NCBI GenBank assembly: GCA_963838205.1
Contig: CAWIQF010000024.1
Location: 1 to 64,000 of the forward strand
Direction: 5' to 3'
DNA length: 64,000 nucleotides
From: CAIVVT01 sp963838205
GTDB lineage: Bacteria; Acidobacteriota; Terriglobia; Bryobacterales; Bryobacteraceae
Part shown: positions 27,443 through 44,964 of the stretch, piece by piece
Numbering within the stretch: the first letter of the stretch is position 1
Layout: the number at the start of each line of letters is the position of its first letter
Program-made: the position numbers and the translations under genes
The notes under the pieces: model-generated
What the model was told of the DNA's origin: nothing
Database searches by the model: none
The model's input: only the letters and a program-made list of their open reading frames with translations

Positions 27443-28024
27443 TCAGGCGGCCTTGCGAGCGACTTCGATGTCGATAGTGATGGTGACGTCATTGCCGACG
27501 ACCACGCCGCCGCCGTCCAGGTTGTGGTTCCAAACCATGCCGAAATCCTGGCGATTGATGACCGTCGTAGCGGTGGCGCCGATGCGCAGCATGCCGCGGG
27601 GGTCTTTGATTTCCTTAGTGATGTCGGAGACGTGCAGGACCACCGATTTGGTGACGCCGTGCAGCGTCAGGTCGCCGCTCAAGTCGATGCCCTGGCTGGT
27701 CTTGCTGGCGCTCTTGCTGACGAAGGTCATGGTGGGGAACTTCGCGAGGTCGAAGAAGTCCGGGCTCTTGAGGTGGGTATCGCGGCCGGGCTCACCGGTG
27801 TCGACGGTGGAGACGTCGATGCTGGCCTGGACCACGGTGGCGGACGGGTTGGCTTCGTCGAATACCACCTTGCCGGTCACCTTCTTAAAGCTGCCTCGGA
27901 CGTTGCTGACCATCAGGTGGCGGACGGAGAACTGGGCCGCCGAATGCGCGGAATCGATGTCGTAATCAGCCGCCAACGCCGGCAATGCCAGCGCGGACAA
28001 GAGCAGCGCGTATGTGCGAATCAT
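27443..28024 (-). CDS. YceI-family periplasmic protein
   Basis: The 193-residue protein has a signal peptide (MIRTYALLLSALALPALA) and the YceI lipocalin-like fold: YDIDSAHSAAQFSVRHLMVSN, GKVVFDEANPS, DLSGDLTLHGVTK and a final NDVTITIDIEV. The family binds polyisoprenoid or fatty amide lipids in a beta-barrel. It sits 32 bases downstream of a marR-type gene in the same direction, an arrangement seen elsewhere, and is probably co-transcribed and controlled by that regulator. An AAAGGATCC ribosome-binding site precedes the ATG. Confidence 0.95.
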   Translation of the reverse strand: MIRTYALLLSALALPALAADYDIDSAHSAAQFSVRHLMVSNVRGSFKKVTGKVVFDEANPSATVVQASIDVSTVDTGEPGRDTHLKSPDFFDLAKFPTMTFVSKSASKTSQGIDLSGDLTLHGVTKSVVLHVSDITKEIKDPRGMLRIGATATTVINRQDFGMVWNHNLDGGGVVVGNDVTITIDIEVARKAA

Positions 28025-28056
28025 GCTTGTTGGATCCTTTCAAACTGAGATGGTTA

Positions 28057-28560
28057 TCAGGCCTGGCCGGACGCTTCAATGCGCGCGGCCCGCTCGCGGA
28101 TCCGTTCCAGGACTTCGATAAAAGCCTGCACTTCCGCGGGCTGAATCTGTTCAAAACAACGATCGCTGAGGCTCGACACGATGGGCTCTAGCAGTTCCAC
28201 CAGGCCGTTGCCTTTGGGCGTGGCGTAGCACAGGACCTGCCGCCGATCTTCGGGGCAGCGCCGGCGCAGGACCAGGCCTTTGAGTTCCATGCGGTCGAGG
28301 AGCCGGGTCATTCCCGGAGTGCACTCGATCAGACGGCCGGCGATGGCCAGGGTCGGAATTCCATCCGGGCCGGCGCCGCGCAGAATCCGCAGGACGTTGT
28401 ACTGCTGGTGGCTGAGGTCGTGGCCAGCCATGTGCCGGTCGAGCACCCGGGTTAACAGATCGGCCGTCTTCAAGACGGAAATGAAGGCCTCTTCCACAGG
28501 GGAGGCGAATGGCCGGGACTGTTTCAGTTCGGCTTGCAGACGACTTTCACTTCTGCTCAC
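28057..28560 (-). CDS. MarR-family transcriptional regulator
   Basis: The 167-residue protein has the MarR winged helix: DLSHQQYNVLRILRG, IPTLAIAGRLIECTPGMTRLLDRMELKGLVLRR and the wing CPEDRRQVLCYATPKG. It probably binds as a dimer to its own promoter and represses itself and yceI. The start is GTG at 28560. There is no Shine-Dalgarno; the promoter at 28567-28595 ends six bases upstream, so the mRNA is probably leaderless. Confidence 0.94.
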   Translation of the reverse strand: MSRSESRLQAELKQSRPFASPVEEAFISVLKTADLLTRVLDRHMAGHDLSHQQYNVLRILRGAGPDGIPTLAIAGRLIECTPGMTRLLDRMELKGLVLRRRCPEDRRQVLCYATPKGNGLVELLEPIVSSLSDRCFEQIQPAEVQAFIEVLERIRERAARIEASGQA

Positions 28561-28566
28561 GGTTAC

Positions 28567-28595
28567 AGTTTACGATGTTTTAGATTACACGTCAA
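28567..28595 (-). promoter_or_regulatory. Promoter of the marR-yceI unit (leaderless)
   Basis: On the minus strand TTGACG (28595-28590), a 17-bp spacer and TAAACT (28572-28567) form a strong sigma-70-type promoter. The -10 ends six bases before the GTG start, so transcription would begin at or beside the start codon. Confidence 0.75.
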
Positions 28596-28607
28596 CTAAT
28601 TGTTAGA
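28592..28607. promoter_or_regulatory. Candidate MarR operator overlapping the -35
   Basis: TCAACTAATTGTTAGA is an imperfect 16-bp palindrome (two mismatched pairs) covering the -35 hexamer of the marR promoter. The size and position fit autorepression by the adjacent MarR protein; binding is inferred. Confidence 0.5.
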
Positions 28608-28700
28608 CATTTAAGGATTCGGCGTGTAGTTTGAGACAGTCAAGCCTTTTATTCGCGTGGGATCGAGTCCAGGGGTGGTCGGTGGAAGGATTTTGGATTT

Positions 28701-28786
28701 AATTCGCGAGTAATGCGAATGAATTCCGGCGTAATGCGGCAGGAATTTCCGAATGATTCGGAAAGAACTCGCGGGTAATTACGATC
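28701..28786. repeat. Four-unit 21-22 bp hairpin array after cvpA
   Basis: Four units begin AATTCGCG, AATTCCGG, AATTTCCG and AACTCGCG at 28701, 28722, 28744 and 28766, each with a small internal palindrome around a TAAT or GATT centre. The last unit abuts the cvpA stop codon. The array could act as a 3' stem-loop cluster for the purC-cvpA mRNA. Confidence 0.55.
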
Positions 28787-29356
28787 TCAGGAACGATCCG
28801 TTTCAAGATGCTCTTTGGGGAGTTCGCGGATCCCCTTTTTCCAGAGATTGCGAAGGCGGTCGTAGGTTTCGGCAAAGCCGTCGCGCAACTCGCGCGGAGC
28901 GATGTAACTGATGGCCTGCGCGGCGCCGATGAGGTAGGGCGCGATGCGCGAGCGGGCGATGGCATCCGGTATGGGCTTCATTGGAAAAGCCATCAAAATC
29001 AGGACCAGGATGATGCCGACGACGAGGGCTTTCAAGGAGCCGAAAGCGAAGCCCAGGAAACGGTCGAGCCAGCCCAGGCCGGTCCATTTGAAGAGCTTCT
29101 GCAGCAGTTTCCCGATCACCGCGCCGAGGACCTGGATGACGACGAAGACGAACACGAAGCCCAGCACGTTGGCCACCGAGCGGGAGCTGACGTAGGGCAG
29201 CAGATAGGAGGCCGCGACCCCGTAGGTCCAGGCGGCGACGAACAGGCCGGCGATGGTCGCGATCAGTCCGACGATCAGGCGCGAGAAGCCCTCGCGCAGG
29301 CCTTCGATCGAGAAGATCACGACGAAAAAGAGAAACAGATAGTCGAGCCAGTTCAC
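28787..29356 (-). CDS. cvpA: CvpA-family membrane protein
   Basis: The 189-residue protein has four hydrophobic helices and the CvpA pattern: an N-terminal NWLDYLFLFFVVIFSIEGLREGF, a central LGFVFVFVVIQVLGAVIGKLLQKL and the conserved GWLDRFLGFAFGSLKALVVG. CvpA is linked to purine biosynthesis and envelope or colicin V phenotypes in Enterobacteria. Here the link is direct: it starts with GTG overlapping the purC stop (GTGA), so it is translated with purC. The C-terminal tail is cytoplasmic and charged. Confidence 0.88.
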   Translation of the reverse strand: MNWLDYLFLFFVVIFSIEGLREGFSRLIVGLIATIAGLFVAAWTYGVAASYLLPYVSSRSVANVLGFVFVFVVIQVLGAVIGKLLQKLFKWTGLGWLDRFLGFAFGSLKALVVGIILVLILMAFPMKPIPDAIARSRIAPYLIGAAQAISYIAPRELRDGFAETYDRLRNLWKKGIRELPKEHLETDRS

Positions 29357-30246
29357 AAGGTGAGACTCCTGCCGGTGAGGCGCGAATAGGCCTCCAGGTA
29401 CTTCTCCTGGGTCTTACGCACAATCTCGGGCGGAAGTTCCGGCGCGGGCGGGCGCTTGTCCCAGTCGAGGGTTTCGAGATAGTCGCGCACGAATTGCTTG
29501 TCGAAGGAGGGCTGCGGGCCGCCGGGGTGGTAGAGGTCGGCGGGCCAGAAGCGGGACGAATCTGGGGTCAGCACTTCGTCGGCGAGAATCAAGTCGTCGC
29601 CGAGGAAGCCAAATTCAAATTTTGTGTCCGCGAGGAGAATGCCGCGGGTCAGGGCATAGGCCGAGGCGGTGGAATAGACGGCCAGCGTGGTGTCGCGGAG
29701 CCGGCCGGCGAGATCCGCGCCGACAAGCTCGCAGGTGCGCTCAAAGCCGATGTTCTCGTCGTGGCCGGTCTGGGCTTTGGTGGATGGGGTAAACAATGGT
29801 TCGGGCAGGCGTCCGCTTTCCAGAATCCCGGCGGGCAGCGGGATGCCGCAAACCGACTGGGATTGCTTGTACTCCTTCCACCCGGAGCCGGCCAGATAGC
29901 CGCGGGCCACGCACTCGATTTCGACCATGCGCGCGCGCTTGACGAGCATGGAACGGCCTTCGAGCTGGTCGCGGTACTTATGCAGCTCCACCGGGTAGTC
30001 GGCGACGTCGGCCGAGAGCAGGTGGTTGGGCGTGAGGTCGCGCAGGAGGTCGAACCAGAACAGCGAAACCTGCGTGAGGACGACGCCTTTGCCGGGGATC
30101 GGCGAGCCGAGGATGCAGTCGAAGGCGGAGATGCGGTCGGTGGCGATGAGCAGGATCTGGTCGTCGCCGACGGCGTAAACGTCGCGAACCTTACCGCGGG
30201 CGACGAGCGGGAGGTCGGGGATGGAGGTCTGAAATACGGTGTGCAT
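29353..30246 (-). CDS. purC: SAICAR synthase (phosphoribosylaminoimidazole-succinocarboxamide synthase)
   Basis: The protein is about 297 residues from the ATG at 30246 and matches the longer PurC type: LVARGKVRDVYAVGDDQILLIATDRISAFD, VKRARMVEIECVARGYLAGSGWKEY and KFEFGFLGDDLILADEVLTPDSSRFW. It joins aspartate to CAIR using ATP in purine synthesis. In-frame residues upstream of 30246 are not conserved and were excluded. It is coupled to cvpA by a GTGA overlap. The tRNA-Tyr gene is divergent. Confidence 0.96.
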   Translation of the reverse strand: MHTVFQTSIPDLPLVARGKVRDVYAVGDDQILLIATDRISAFDCILGSPIPGKGVVLTQVSLFWFDLLRDLTPNHLLSADVADYPVELHKYRDQLEGRSMLVKRARMVEIECVARGYLAGSGWKEYKQSQSVCGIPLPAGILESGRLPEPLFTPSTKAQTGHDENIGFERTCELVGADLAGRLRDTTLAVYSTASAYALTRGILLADTKFEFGFLGDDLILADEVLTPDSSRFWPADLYHPGGPQPSFDKQFVRDYLETLDWDKRPPAPELPPEIVRKTQEKYLEAYSRLTGRSLTL

Positions 30247-30375
30247 ATGGGAAGTGAACTTAGAGGCATACCACGCGGCGGGGCGCGTGACAAGTGCGGC
30301 GCGGCGGGACGGTGGAAGTCTTGGCCGGAACAAATTCTATCACTTCTGTTTGATGCGTCTTTTTGCCGGCTGAGT

Positions 30376-30381
30376 TATACT
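30376..30381 (+). promoter_or_regulatory. -10 box of the tRNA-Tyr/tRNA-Thr/tuf transcript
   Basis: TATACT at 30376-30381 sits 34 bases before the 5' end of tRNA-Tyr and fits a start near 30388. The -35 region is AT-rich, but no hexamer with standard spacing stands out. Confidence 0.45.
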
Positions 30382-30415
30382 TAAAAAGTTTGCGACGGGC
30401 GCCATACTCGCGTGT

Positions 30416-30504
30416 GGACAGGTGGCTGAGCGGTCAAAAGCAACGGGCTGTAAACCCGTCGCCCCTTGCGGGCTACTAAGGTTCGAATCCTTACCTGTCC
30501 ACCA
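30416..30504 (+). tRNA. tRNA-Tyr (anticodon GTA)
   Basis: Acceptor stem GGACAGG/CCTGTCC, a long class II variable arm, TTCGAATCC in the T loop and an encoded CCA end (30502-30504). The anticodon loop CTGTAAA gives GTA. It heads the tRNA-tuf cluster. Confidence 0.97.
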
Positions 30505-30581
30505 TCATTCCCGTTTTTATTCCGCAGGTGGGGATGGAGGTTTTCGTCCGATTCCCGACTTGCGCTAAAGTAGTAACGAAA

Positions 30582-30657
<76 letters not shown>

Positions 30658-30776
30658 GAGATTCCAACCGCTGTAACCTGCCCCCAGCGCGCCGGAGCGC
30701 ACGGCTGGCCGTGCGAGTCCAGGGCGAGAGTGGACAGAAGTCTTTCCGGGCCGGAGCGGAAGTCAGGAGCTTTTCG

Positions 30777-31964
<1,188 letters not shown>

Positions 31965-32095
31965 CCAGGGGACTGCGGCGGGGCGCGCGGGCGCGCCTGG
32001 GTTGGACTGGGAACAGCGTTGGGAAGGGCTTCCGGGGCGGAAAGCGCACAGCCGGGGGCTCACGCGGGTTACGATAAGAAATAGAGTCTGACCAC

Positions 32096-32169
32096 AGGGG
32101 GTTAGGTTAAGGGTAGACCCGCGGTCTCCAAAACCGCTAGTGGGGGTTCGAATCCCTCACCCCCTGCCA
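32096..32169 (+). tRNA. tRNA-Trp (anticodon CCA)
   Basis: Acceptor stem AGGGGGT/ACCCCCT, anticodon loop CTCCAAA giving CCA, T loop TTCGAATCC, discriminator G and an encoded CCA end. It lies between tuf and secE as in many bacteria; the rpmG gene (ribosomal protein L33) often found in this gap is absent. Confidence 0.96.
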
Positions 32170-32189
32170 GCAGATTTCAGGAGTATCAG

Positions 32190-32441
32190 ATGGGGTCACA
32201 GAGCACAACAGCAGCGGCGCCCGGCGGCCAGATCGTGAACTGGTTCAAGTCGGTCAAGGACTATATCGGCGAGCTGAGAGCCGAGATGCGGCGCGTGACC
32301 TGGCCGAGCCGCGTGCAGGTGCAGGCGACCACAGCCGTGGTGATTATCAGTGTGTTTTTGTTCGCCGCGTATTTTGCCCTGGTCGATGCCCTTCTGGGCA
32401 GCACGATTAACAAGATATTCCACGCATTGGCCACCCGATAG
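32190..32441 (+). CDS. secE: Preprotein translocase subunit SecE
   Basis: The 83-residue protein has a short polar N terminus, the amphipathic SecE helix (SVKDYIGELRAEMRRVTWPSR, where K-x-x-W-P is the hallmark) and one membrane helix (TTAVVIISVFLFAAYFALVDALL). It clamps SecY in the SecYEG translocon. The single-helix form is the usual one outside Enterobacteria. It is followed by nusG in the conserved order. Confidence 0.95.
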   Translation: MGSQSTTAAAPGGQIVNWFKSVKDYIGELRAEMRRVTWPSRVQVQATTAVVIISVFLFAAYFALVDALLGSTINKIFHALATR

Positions 32442-32491
32442 GGGCCATTCAGACGAGCCCCCGCAGGGGACTGTCATGGGGACACGAATCG

Positions 32492-33241
32492 ATGATGTCC
32501 GAGAATGAATTGAACAACGAAGAGCAGGCGGTAACGGACCTGGCAGCCGGGAGTGCGCCCGAGGCGGCGCCGGAGAGCGCGCCCGTGAGCAGCGCGGCGC
32601 CGGAAGCGAGTCCGGAGGCCGAGACCGCGGCCGCGAGCGGCGTAGCCGTGGAATTGCCGGCGGCGCTCGTGGAAGAAGTTCTGGAAGCACCCGCGGTGGA
32701 TCCCACGGCGGGTATGAACTGGTACATCATTCACACCTATTCGGGCTTCGAGAACAAGGTGGCGGAGTCGTTGAAGGCGCGCGCATCAGCCTACGGTTTC
32801 ATGGAGAAAGTCGGCCAGGTGCTGATCCCGACCGAAGAGGTCGTGGAGTTGCGCAACGGCAAGAAGGTGACCAGCAAGCGGCTGCTGTATCCGGGCTATG
32901 TGCTGGTGCAGATTGCCATGGACGACGAGCTATGGCACCAGGTGAAGAACACGCCGCGGGTGACGGGTTTCGTGGGCGGAGGCAATACGCCGGTGCCGCT
33001 AAGCGCGGACGAGGTGAATTCGATTCTGTACCGCCAGGCGAGCTCGGCGGAGCGGCCGCGGCCGAAGCTGACGTTCGAGAAGAATGAGACGGTGCGCATC
33101 GTGGATGGTCCGTTCACGAACTTCTCGGGCAAGGTGGAAGACATCAACTCGGAGCGCAATACGCTGCGGGTGATGGTGACGATTTTCGGGCGCTCGACGC
33201 CTGTGGAACTGGATTTTCTGCAGGTTGAAAAGATCGCCTAG
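32492..33241 (+). CDS. nusG: Transcription termination/antitermination protein NusG
   Basis: The 249-residue protein has an unusual N-terminal extension of about 73 residues rich in Ala, Glu, Pro and Ser, then the standard NGN domain (MNWYIIHTYSGFENKVAESL, residues 75-94) and the C-terminal KOW domain (ETVRIVDGPFTNFSGKVEDI). Typical NusG is about 180 residues and starts at the MNWYI block. The longer form is favoured because the extension is in frame, has the same codon character and directly follows secE. However, the internal ATG at 32714 could be the true start. It couples RNA polymerase to the ribosome and Rho. Confidence 0.93.
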   Translation: MMSENELNNEEQAVTDLAAGSAPEAAPESAPVSSAAPEASPEAETAAASGVAVELPAALVEEVLEAPAVDPTAGMNWYIIHTYSGFENKVAESLKARASAYGFMEKVGQVLIPTEEVVELRNGKKVTSKRLLYPGYVLVQIAMDDELWHQVKNTPRVTGFVGGGNTPVPLSADEVNSILYRQASSAERPRPKLTFEKNETVRIVDGPFTNFSGKVEDINSERNTLRVMVTIFGRSTPVELDFLQVEKIA

Positions 33242-33286
33242 CAGCGCGCGCACGAGAGAGTTTTTGAAAGTAGAAGGTTAGAGAGC

Positions 33287-33718
33287 ATGGCAAAGAAGAT
33301 CAACGCAGTGGTGAAGCTGCAAATTCCAGCGGGTAAGGCGACGCCGGCGCCGCCCGTGGGTACCGCCCTGGGTCCCCAGGGCGTCAACATCATGGAGTTC
33401 TGCAAGGCGTATAACGCCAAGACATCGGCCAAGGAACAGGAAGGGCTGATCATCCCGGTGGTGATCACCATTTACAGCGATCGGAGCTTCACGTTCATTA
33501 CAAAGACGCCGCCCGTCGCGATTCTGGTGAAGAAGGCTCTGAGTCTGGCCAAAGGCAGCGCCGAGCCCAACAAGAACAAGGTCGGCAAGATCACCATGCA
33601 GCAGGTGGAGGAGATCGCCAAGATCAAGCTGCCGGACCTGAATTCGTTCAGTCTCGAATCGGCGATGGCGCAGGTCAAGGGCGCATGCCGGAGCATGGGC
33701 GTCGAGGTGGTGCAGTAG
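33287..33718 (+). CDS. rplK: 50S ribosomal protein L11
   Basis: The 143-residue protein matches L11 over its full length: VVKLQIPAGKATPAPPVGTALGPQGVNIMEFCKAYN at the N-terminal domain and the rRNA-binding C-terminal domain (MQQVEEIAKIKLPDLN, GACRSMGVEV). It forms the GTPase-associated centre with 23S rRNA and the L10/L12 stalk, and is the partner of RelA in other bacteria. A tagagagc ribosome-binding site precedes the ATG; nusG is 45 bases upstream. Confidence 0.98.
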   Translation: MAKKINAVVKLQIPAGKATPAPPVGTALGPQGVNIMEFCKAYNAKTSAKEQEGLIIPVVITIYSDRSFTFITKTPPVAILVKKALSLAKGSAEPNKNKVGKITMQQVEEIAKIKLPDLNSFSLESAMAQVKGACRSMGVEVVQ

Positions 33719-33898
33719 TTTTTGGTGCGATGGTGGCGGCTGGAGGCGACTCCGGCGGCACAGCCGAAGGGTTGGATTTTGCTCCCGCCCTTTGGAAATG
33801 CTAATCTAAAAATTCAGGTCTTCCATAACCTCGCATTGGGAGGCTGCCGGGCTCGCCGGGCGACCGGGGATGGGCCGGGGCCGTTAGGACCATTCGAT

Positions 33899-34606
33899 AT
33901 GTCAAATAAAGCAGGCAAGAAATATACAGCCGCCGCGGCGCAAGTCGAGGCCAAGCCGTACACGCTGGAGGAAGCGGTTCCGCTGATCCAGAAGATCAAG
34001 TTCACAAAGTTCGACGAGACGGTCGAGGTGCACATGCGCCTGGGCGTCGACCCGAAGCATGCCGACCAGATGGTGCGTGGCACGGTGGTTCTGCCGAACG
34101 GTCTGGGCAAGAGCAAGCGGGTACTGGTGATCGCCTCGGGCGACAAGCAGCGCGAAGCCACGGAAGCCGGCGCCGACTTTGTCGGCGGAGAAGAAATGGT
34201 GGCCAAGATCCAGCAGGAAAACTGGCTGGATTACGAAGCCGTGGTGGCGACGCCAGACATGATGCGCTCGCTGGCCAAACTGGGCAAAATTTTGGGCCCG
34301 CGAGGCCTGATGCCGAACCCGAAAACGGGGACGGTGACGACCGACGTGGCCAAAGCGGTGACCGAAGTGAAGGCCGGCAAAGTGGAGTTCCGCGTGGACA
34401 AGACCGGAGTCATTCACGCGCCCGTCGGCAAGGTGGGTTTTCAGACGCAGAAGCTGTTCGAGAACGCCAACACGCTGATCCAGGCGGTGGTCAAGGCCAA
34501 GCCGGCCGCGGCCAAGGGCAAGTACGTGCGAAGCGTCACGATCTGCTCGACGATGGGGCCGGGCGTCCATCTGGACGTGACCCCGTTCAACCTCCGGGTG
34601 GTCTAG
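33899..34606 (+). CDS. rplA: 50S ribosomal protein L1
   Basis: The 235-residue protein is L1: KIKFTKFDETVEVHMRLGVDPKHADQMVRGTVVLPNG, the lid domain (ADFVGGEEMVAKIQ, LGKILGPRGLMPNPKTGTVT) and FRVDKTGVIHAPVGKV. It forms the L1 stalk at the ribosomal E site and usually represses its own operon by binding the mRNA leader. The ATG at 33899 was chosen because L1 homologues begin with a short basic N terminus; the 180-base gap from rplK is therefore a leader and could hold the autoregulatory L1 site. Confidence 0.97.
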   Translation: MSNKAGKKYTAAAAQVEAKPYTLEEAVPLIQKIKFTKFDETVEVHMRLGVDPKHADQMVRGTVVLPNGLGKSKRVLVIASGDKQREATEAGADFVGGEEMVAKIQQENWLDYEAVVATPDMMRSLAKLGKILGPRGLMPNPKTGTVTTDVAKAVTEVKAGKVEFRVDKTGVIHAPVGKVGFQTQKLFENANTLIQAVVKAKPAAAKGKYVRSVTICSTMGPGVHLDVTPFNLRVV

Positions 34607-34631
34607 CGGCGCGCAGTCAGGAATATAAAAG

Positions 34632-35159
34632 ATGAAAGACAGAAAGCGGAAGCAAGAGGATCTGGACGCGCTGCACAAGGCGCTGGCGGAATCGGCCAAC
34701 GTCTTCGTGACCGGCTTCAACAAGCTCACAGTGGCGCAGGACTACGAGTTGCGCAAAGCGGTGCGCCAGGTGGGCGGCTTGTATGAAGTCGTGAAAAACA
34801 CGCTGGCCGGGAAGGCATCGGCGGGAACGCCGGCCGAGGAAGCGTTGAAGGATCTGAAGGGCATGTCGGCGGTCGCTTATACCAAGGGCGATCCGGTCAC
34901 GCTGTGCAAAGTGCTGACGGCGTACGGCAAGGCCAATCCAACGTTCGCGTTCAAGGCGGGCGTGGTGGAGGGCCGGGTGATCAACCTGGCCGACATCAAG
35001 GATCTGGCGAACATGCCGTCCAAGGAAGCGATCTACGCCCAACTGCTGTACGTGATCAACGCACCGGCGCAGCGCCTGGTGACGGCGATTGGCGGGGTGG
35101 GCCGGAATCTGGCCGTGGTGCTCGACCAGGGCGTGCAGGAAAACAAATTCTCCTCCTAG
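34632..35159 (+). CDS. rplJ: 50S ribosomal protein L10
   Basis: The 175-residue protein is L10: N-terminal rRNA-binding domain (KQEDLDALHKALAESANVFVTGFNKLT, VRQVGGLYEVVKNTLAGKA) and a C-terminal helix (VLDQGVQENK) that carries L12 dimers. It forms the base of the ribosomal stalk. It lies 25 bases after rplA, so no long leader separates them. The L10(L12) complex is a translational repressor in other bacteria. Confidence 0.97.
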   Translation: MKDRKRKQEDLDALHKALAESANVFVTGFNKLTVAQDYELRKAVRQVGGLYEVVKNTLAGKASAGTPAEEALKDLKGMSAVAYTKGDPVTLCKVLTAYGKANPTFAFKAGVVEGRVINLADIKDLANMPSKEAIYAQLLYVINAPAQRLVTAIGGVGRNLAVVLDQGVQENKFSS

Positions 35160-35223
35160 CCGGGGCGGGGCCTCGAACGGGAGCGTTGTGGGACGATTTT
35201 TCGGATAGGGAGTACGGACAAAG

Positions 35224-35607
35224 ATGGCTGACATCAACTCGATTGCTGAGCAAATCCAGGGCCTGACGCTTCTGGAGGCCTCCCAGCTGGTGAAGCTGCT
35301 GGAGGAGAAGTTGGGTGTAAGCGCCGCGGCAGCGGCGGTGGCAGTGGCCGCTCCGGCCGCGGGTGCGGCGGCAGCCGCCGCCGTGGTTGAGGAGAAGACC
35401 GAGTTCACCGTGGTTCTGACCGCAGTCGGCGCCAATAAAATCAACGTCATCAAGGCAGTGCGCGAAGTCACCAGCCTGGGACTGAAAGAAGCCAAGGATC
35501 TGGTCGAGGCCGCTCCGAAGCCGATCAAGGAAGGCGTCAACAAGGGCGAGGCGGAGACGATCAAGAAGAAGTTCGTCGACGCCGGCGCGACTGTCGAGAT
35601 CAAGTAG
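35224..35607 (+). CDS. rplL: 50S ribosomal protein L7/L12
   Basis: The 127-residue protein has the N-terminal dimerisation helices (SIAEQIQGLTLLEASQLVKLLEEKL), an Ala-rich hinge of about 25 residues and the C-terminal factor-binding domain (EFTVVLTAVGANKINVIKAV, LGLKEAKDLVEAAPKPIKEGV). It recruits translation factors to the ribosome. It is followed by a 541-base gap before rpoB. Confidence 0.98.
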   Translation: MADINSIAEQIQGLTLLEASQLVKLLEEKLGVSAAAAAVAVAAPAAGAAAAAAVVEEKTEFTVVLTAVGANKINVIKAVREVTSLGLKEAKDLVEAAPKPIKEGVNKGEAETIKKKFVDAGATVEIK

Positions 35608-36148
35608 CGCCAGTTTACTCCGCGGGCGCGGCGTAATCGGGATGAGCGCGGGCCGGCTGGGCTCGCGCTGGAAGGGACAGTCTACGGGCAGGGCGCAGAC
35701 GCGACAGGCCGGGACCGGGTGGGTAGCGGGGAGCGGTGTGTACCGCGCCGTCGGGAATTGCCCAGTGGTCCAGGCTCGGCGAGCTGGGCTTTGACGTAGC
35801 TGTTTCCTTTTTGTTAAACTCAAATTAATCGAGCCGGAAGCTGAGCTGGGGATTATAGCCTCTGTGCGACTGAAGACATTGCCGGAGACCACCTTCAGTA
35901 CGCGCTGTGCCGTGGGTGTGCCTGCGCCTGCGTTCGCGCCTTATTCCTCGACATTTTCGCTCACAGCGGATGGCTTGATTGCGCCCTTGGTGACAGACGT
36001 TCCTGCACCGGGCATCTCCAAGACAACTAGATACGGTAACGGTTCCGCCGGGCTAGCCTAGGCTGCCTGGCAGTTTGGACCAGGGAGATCGGAGGGTTTC
36101 CCACCTGCGCGTTCTGGCCGCGCGGGCCCGCCTTCCAAGGAGCGCACA
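35608..36148. other. rplL-rpoB intergenic region and long rpoB leader
   Basis: No convincing gene is present; a 65-codon open frame at 35864-36061 lacks a ribosome-binding site and resembles nothing known. GCCCAG...CTGGGC near 35760-35790 may form a hairpin after rplL. The promoter at 35791-35820 would give rpoB a leader of about 320 bases, long enough for RNA-based control. Confidence 0.5.
35791..35820 (+). promoter_or_regulatory. Internal promoter upstream of rpoB
   Basis: TTGACG (35791-35796), an 18-bp spacer and TAAACT (35815-35820) match the hexamers of the promoters at 28567-28595 and 62445-62473. Transcription would start near 35827. Confidence 0.6.
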
Positions 36149-40489
<4,341 letters not shown>

Positions 40490-40515
40490 GGATCCGGAAC
40501 GAACAGGAGGCAAAC

Positions 40516-44745
<4,230 letters not shown>

Positions 44746-44769
44746 CGCGCTCAACCAACGTGTTCGACG

Positions 44770-44799
44770 AAGAGGCCGGGGCGCAAGTCCCGGCCTCTT
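44770..44799 (+). terminator. Hairpin terminator after rpoC
   Basis: AAGAGGCCGGG (44770-44780), an 8-base loop and CCCGGCCTCTT (44789-44799) form an 11-bp stem 25 bases after the rpoC stop. The following bases are not a full U-tract (CCCATTCT), so termination may be partial. Confidence 0.7.
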
Positions 44800-44964
44800 C
44801 CCATTCTGCCGGCAATCCATCTCAGAGCAGTTTGGCTGGTCCGATTGTTGACCATGCCCGCGGAGTGAGCTTCAACCGCGCGTCCATCATGATTTGCGAC
44901 CGCCGCTGCTTCCGGGGTCGTGGAACGCATATGATGGAAGACCGTAAGGCCGCAGCCGGAACCC

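Noticed and set aside
35864..36061. A 65-codon open frame before rpoB as a leader gene
   Set aside because: No ribosome-binding site and no recognisable features; composition is like the surrounding non-coding sequence.
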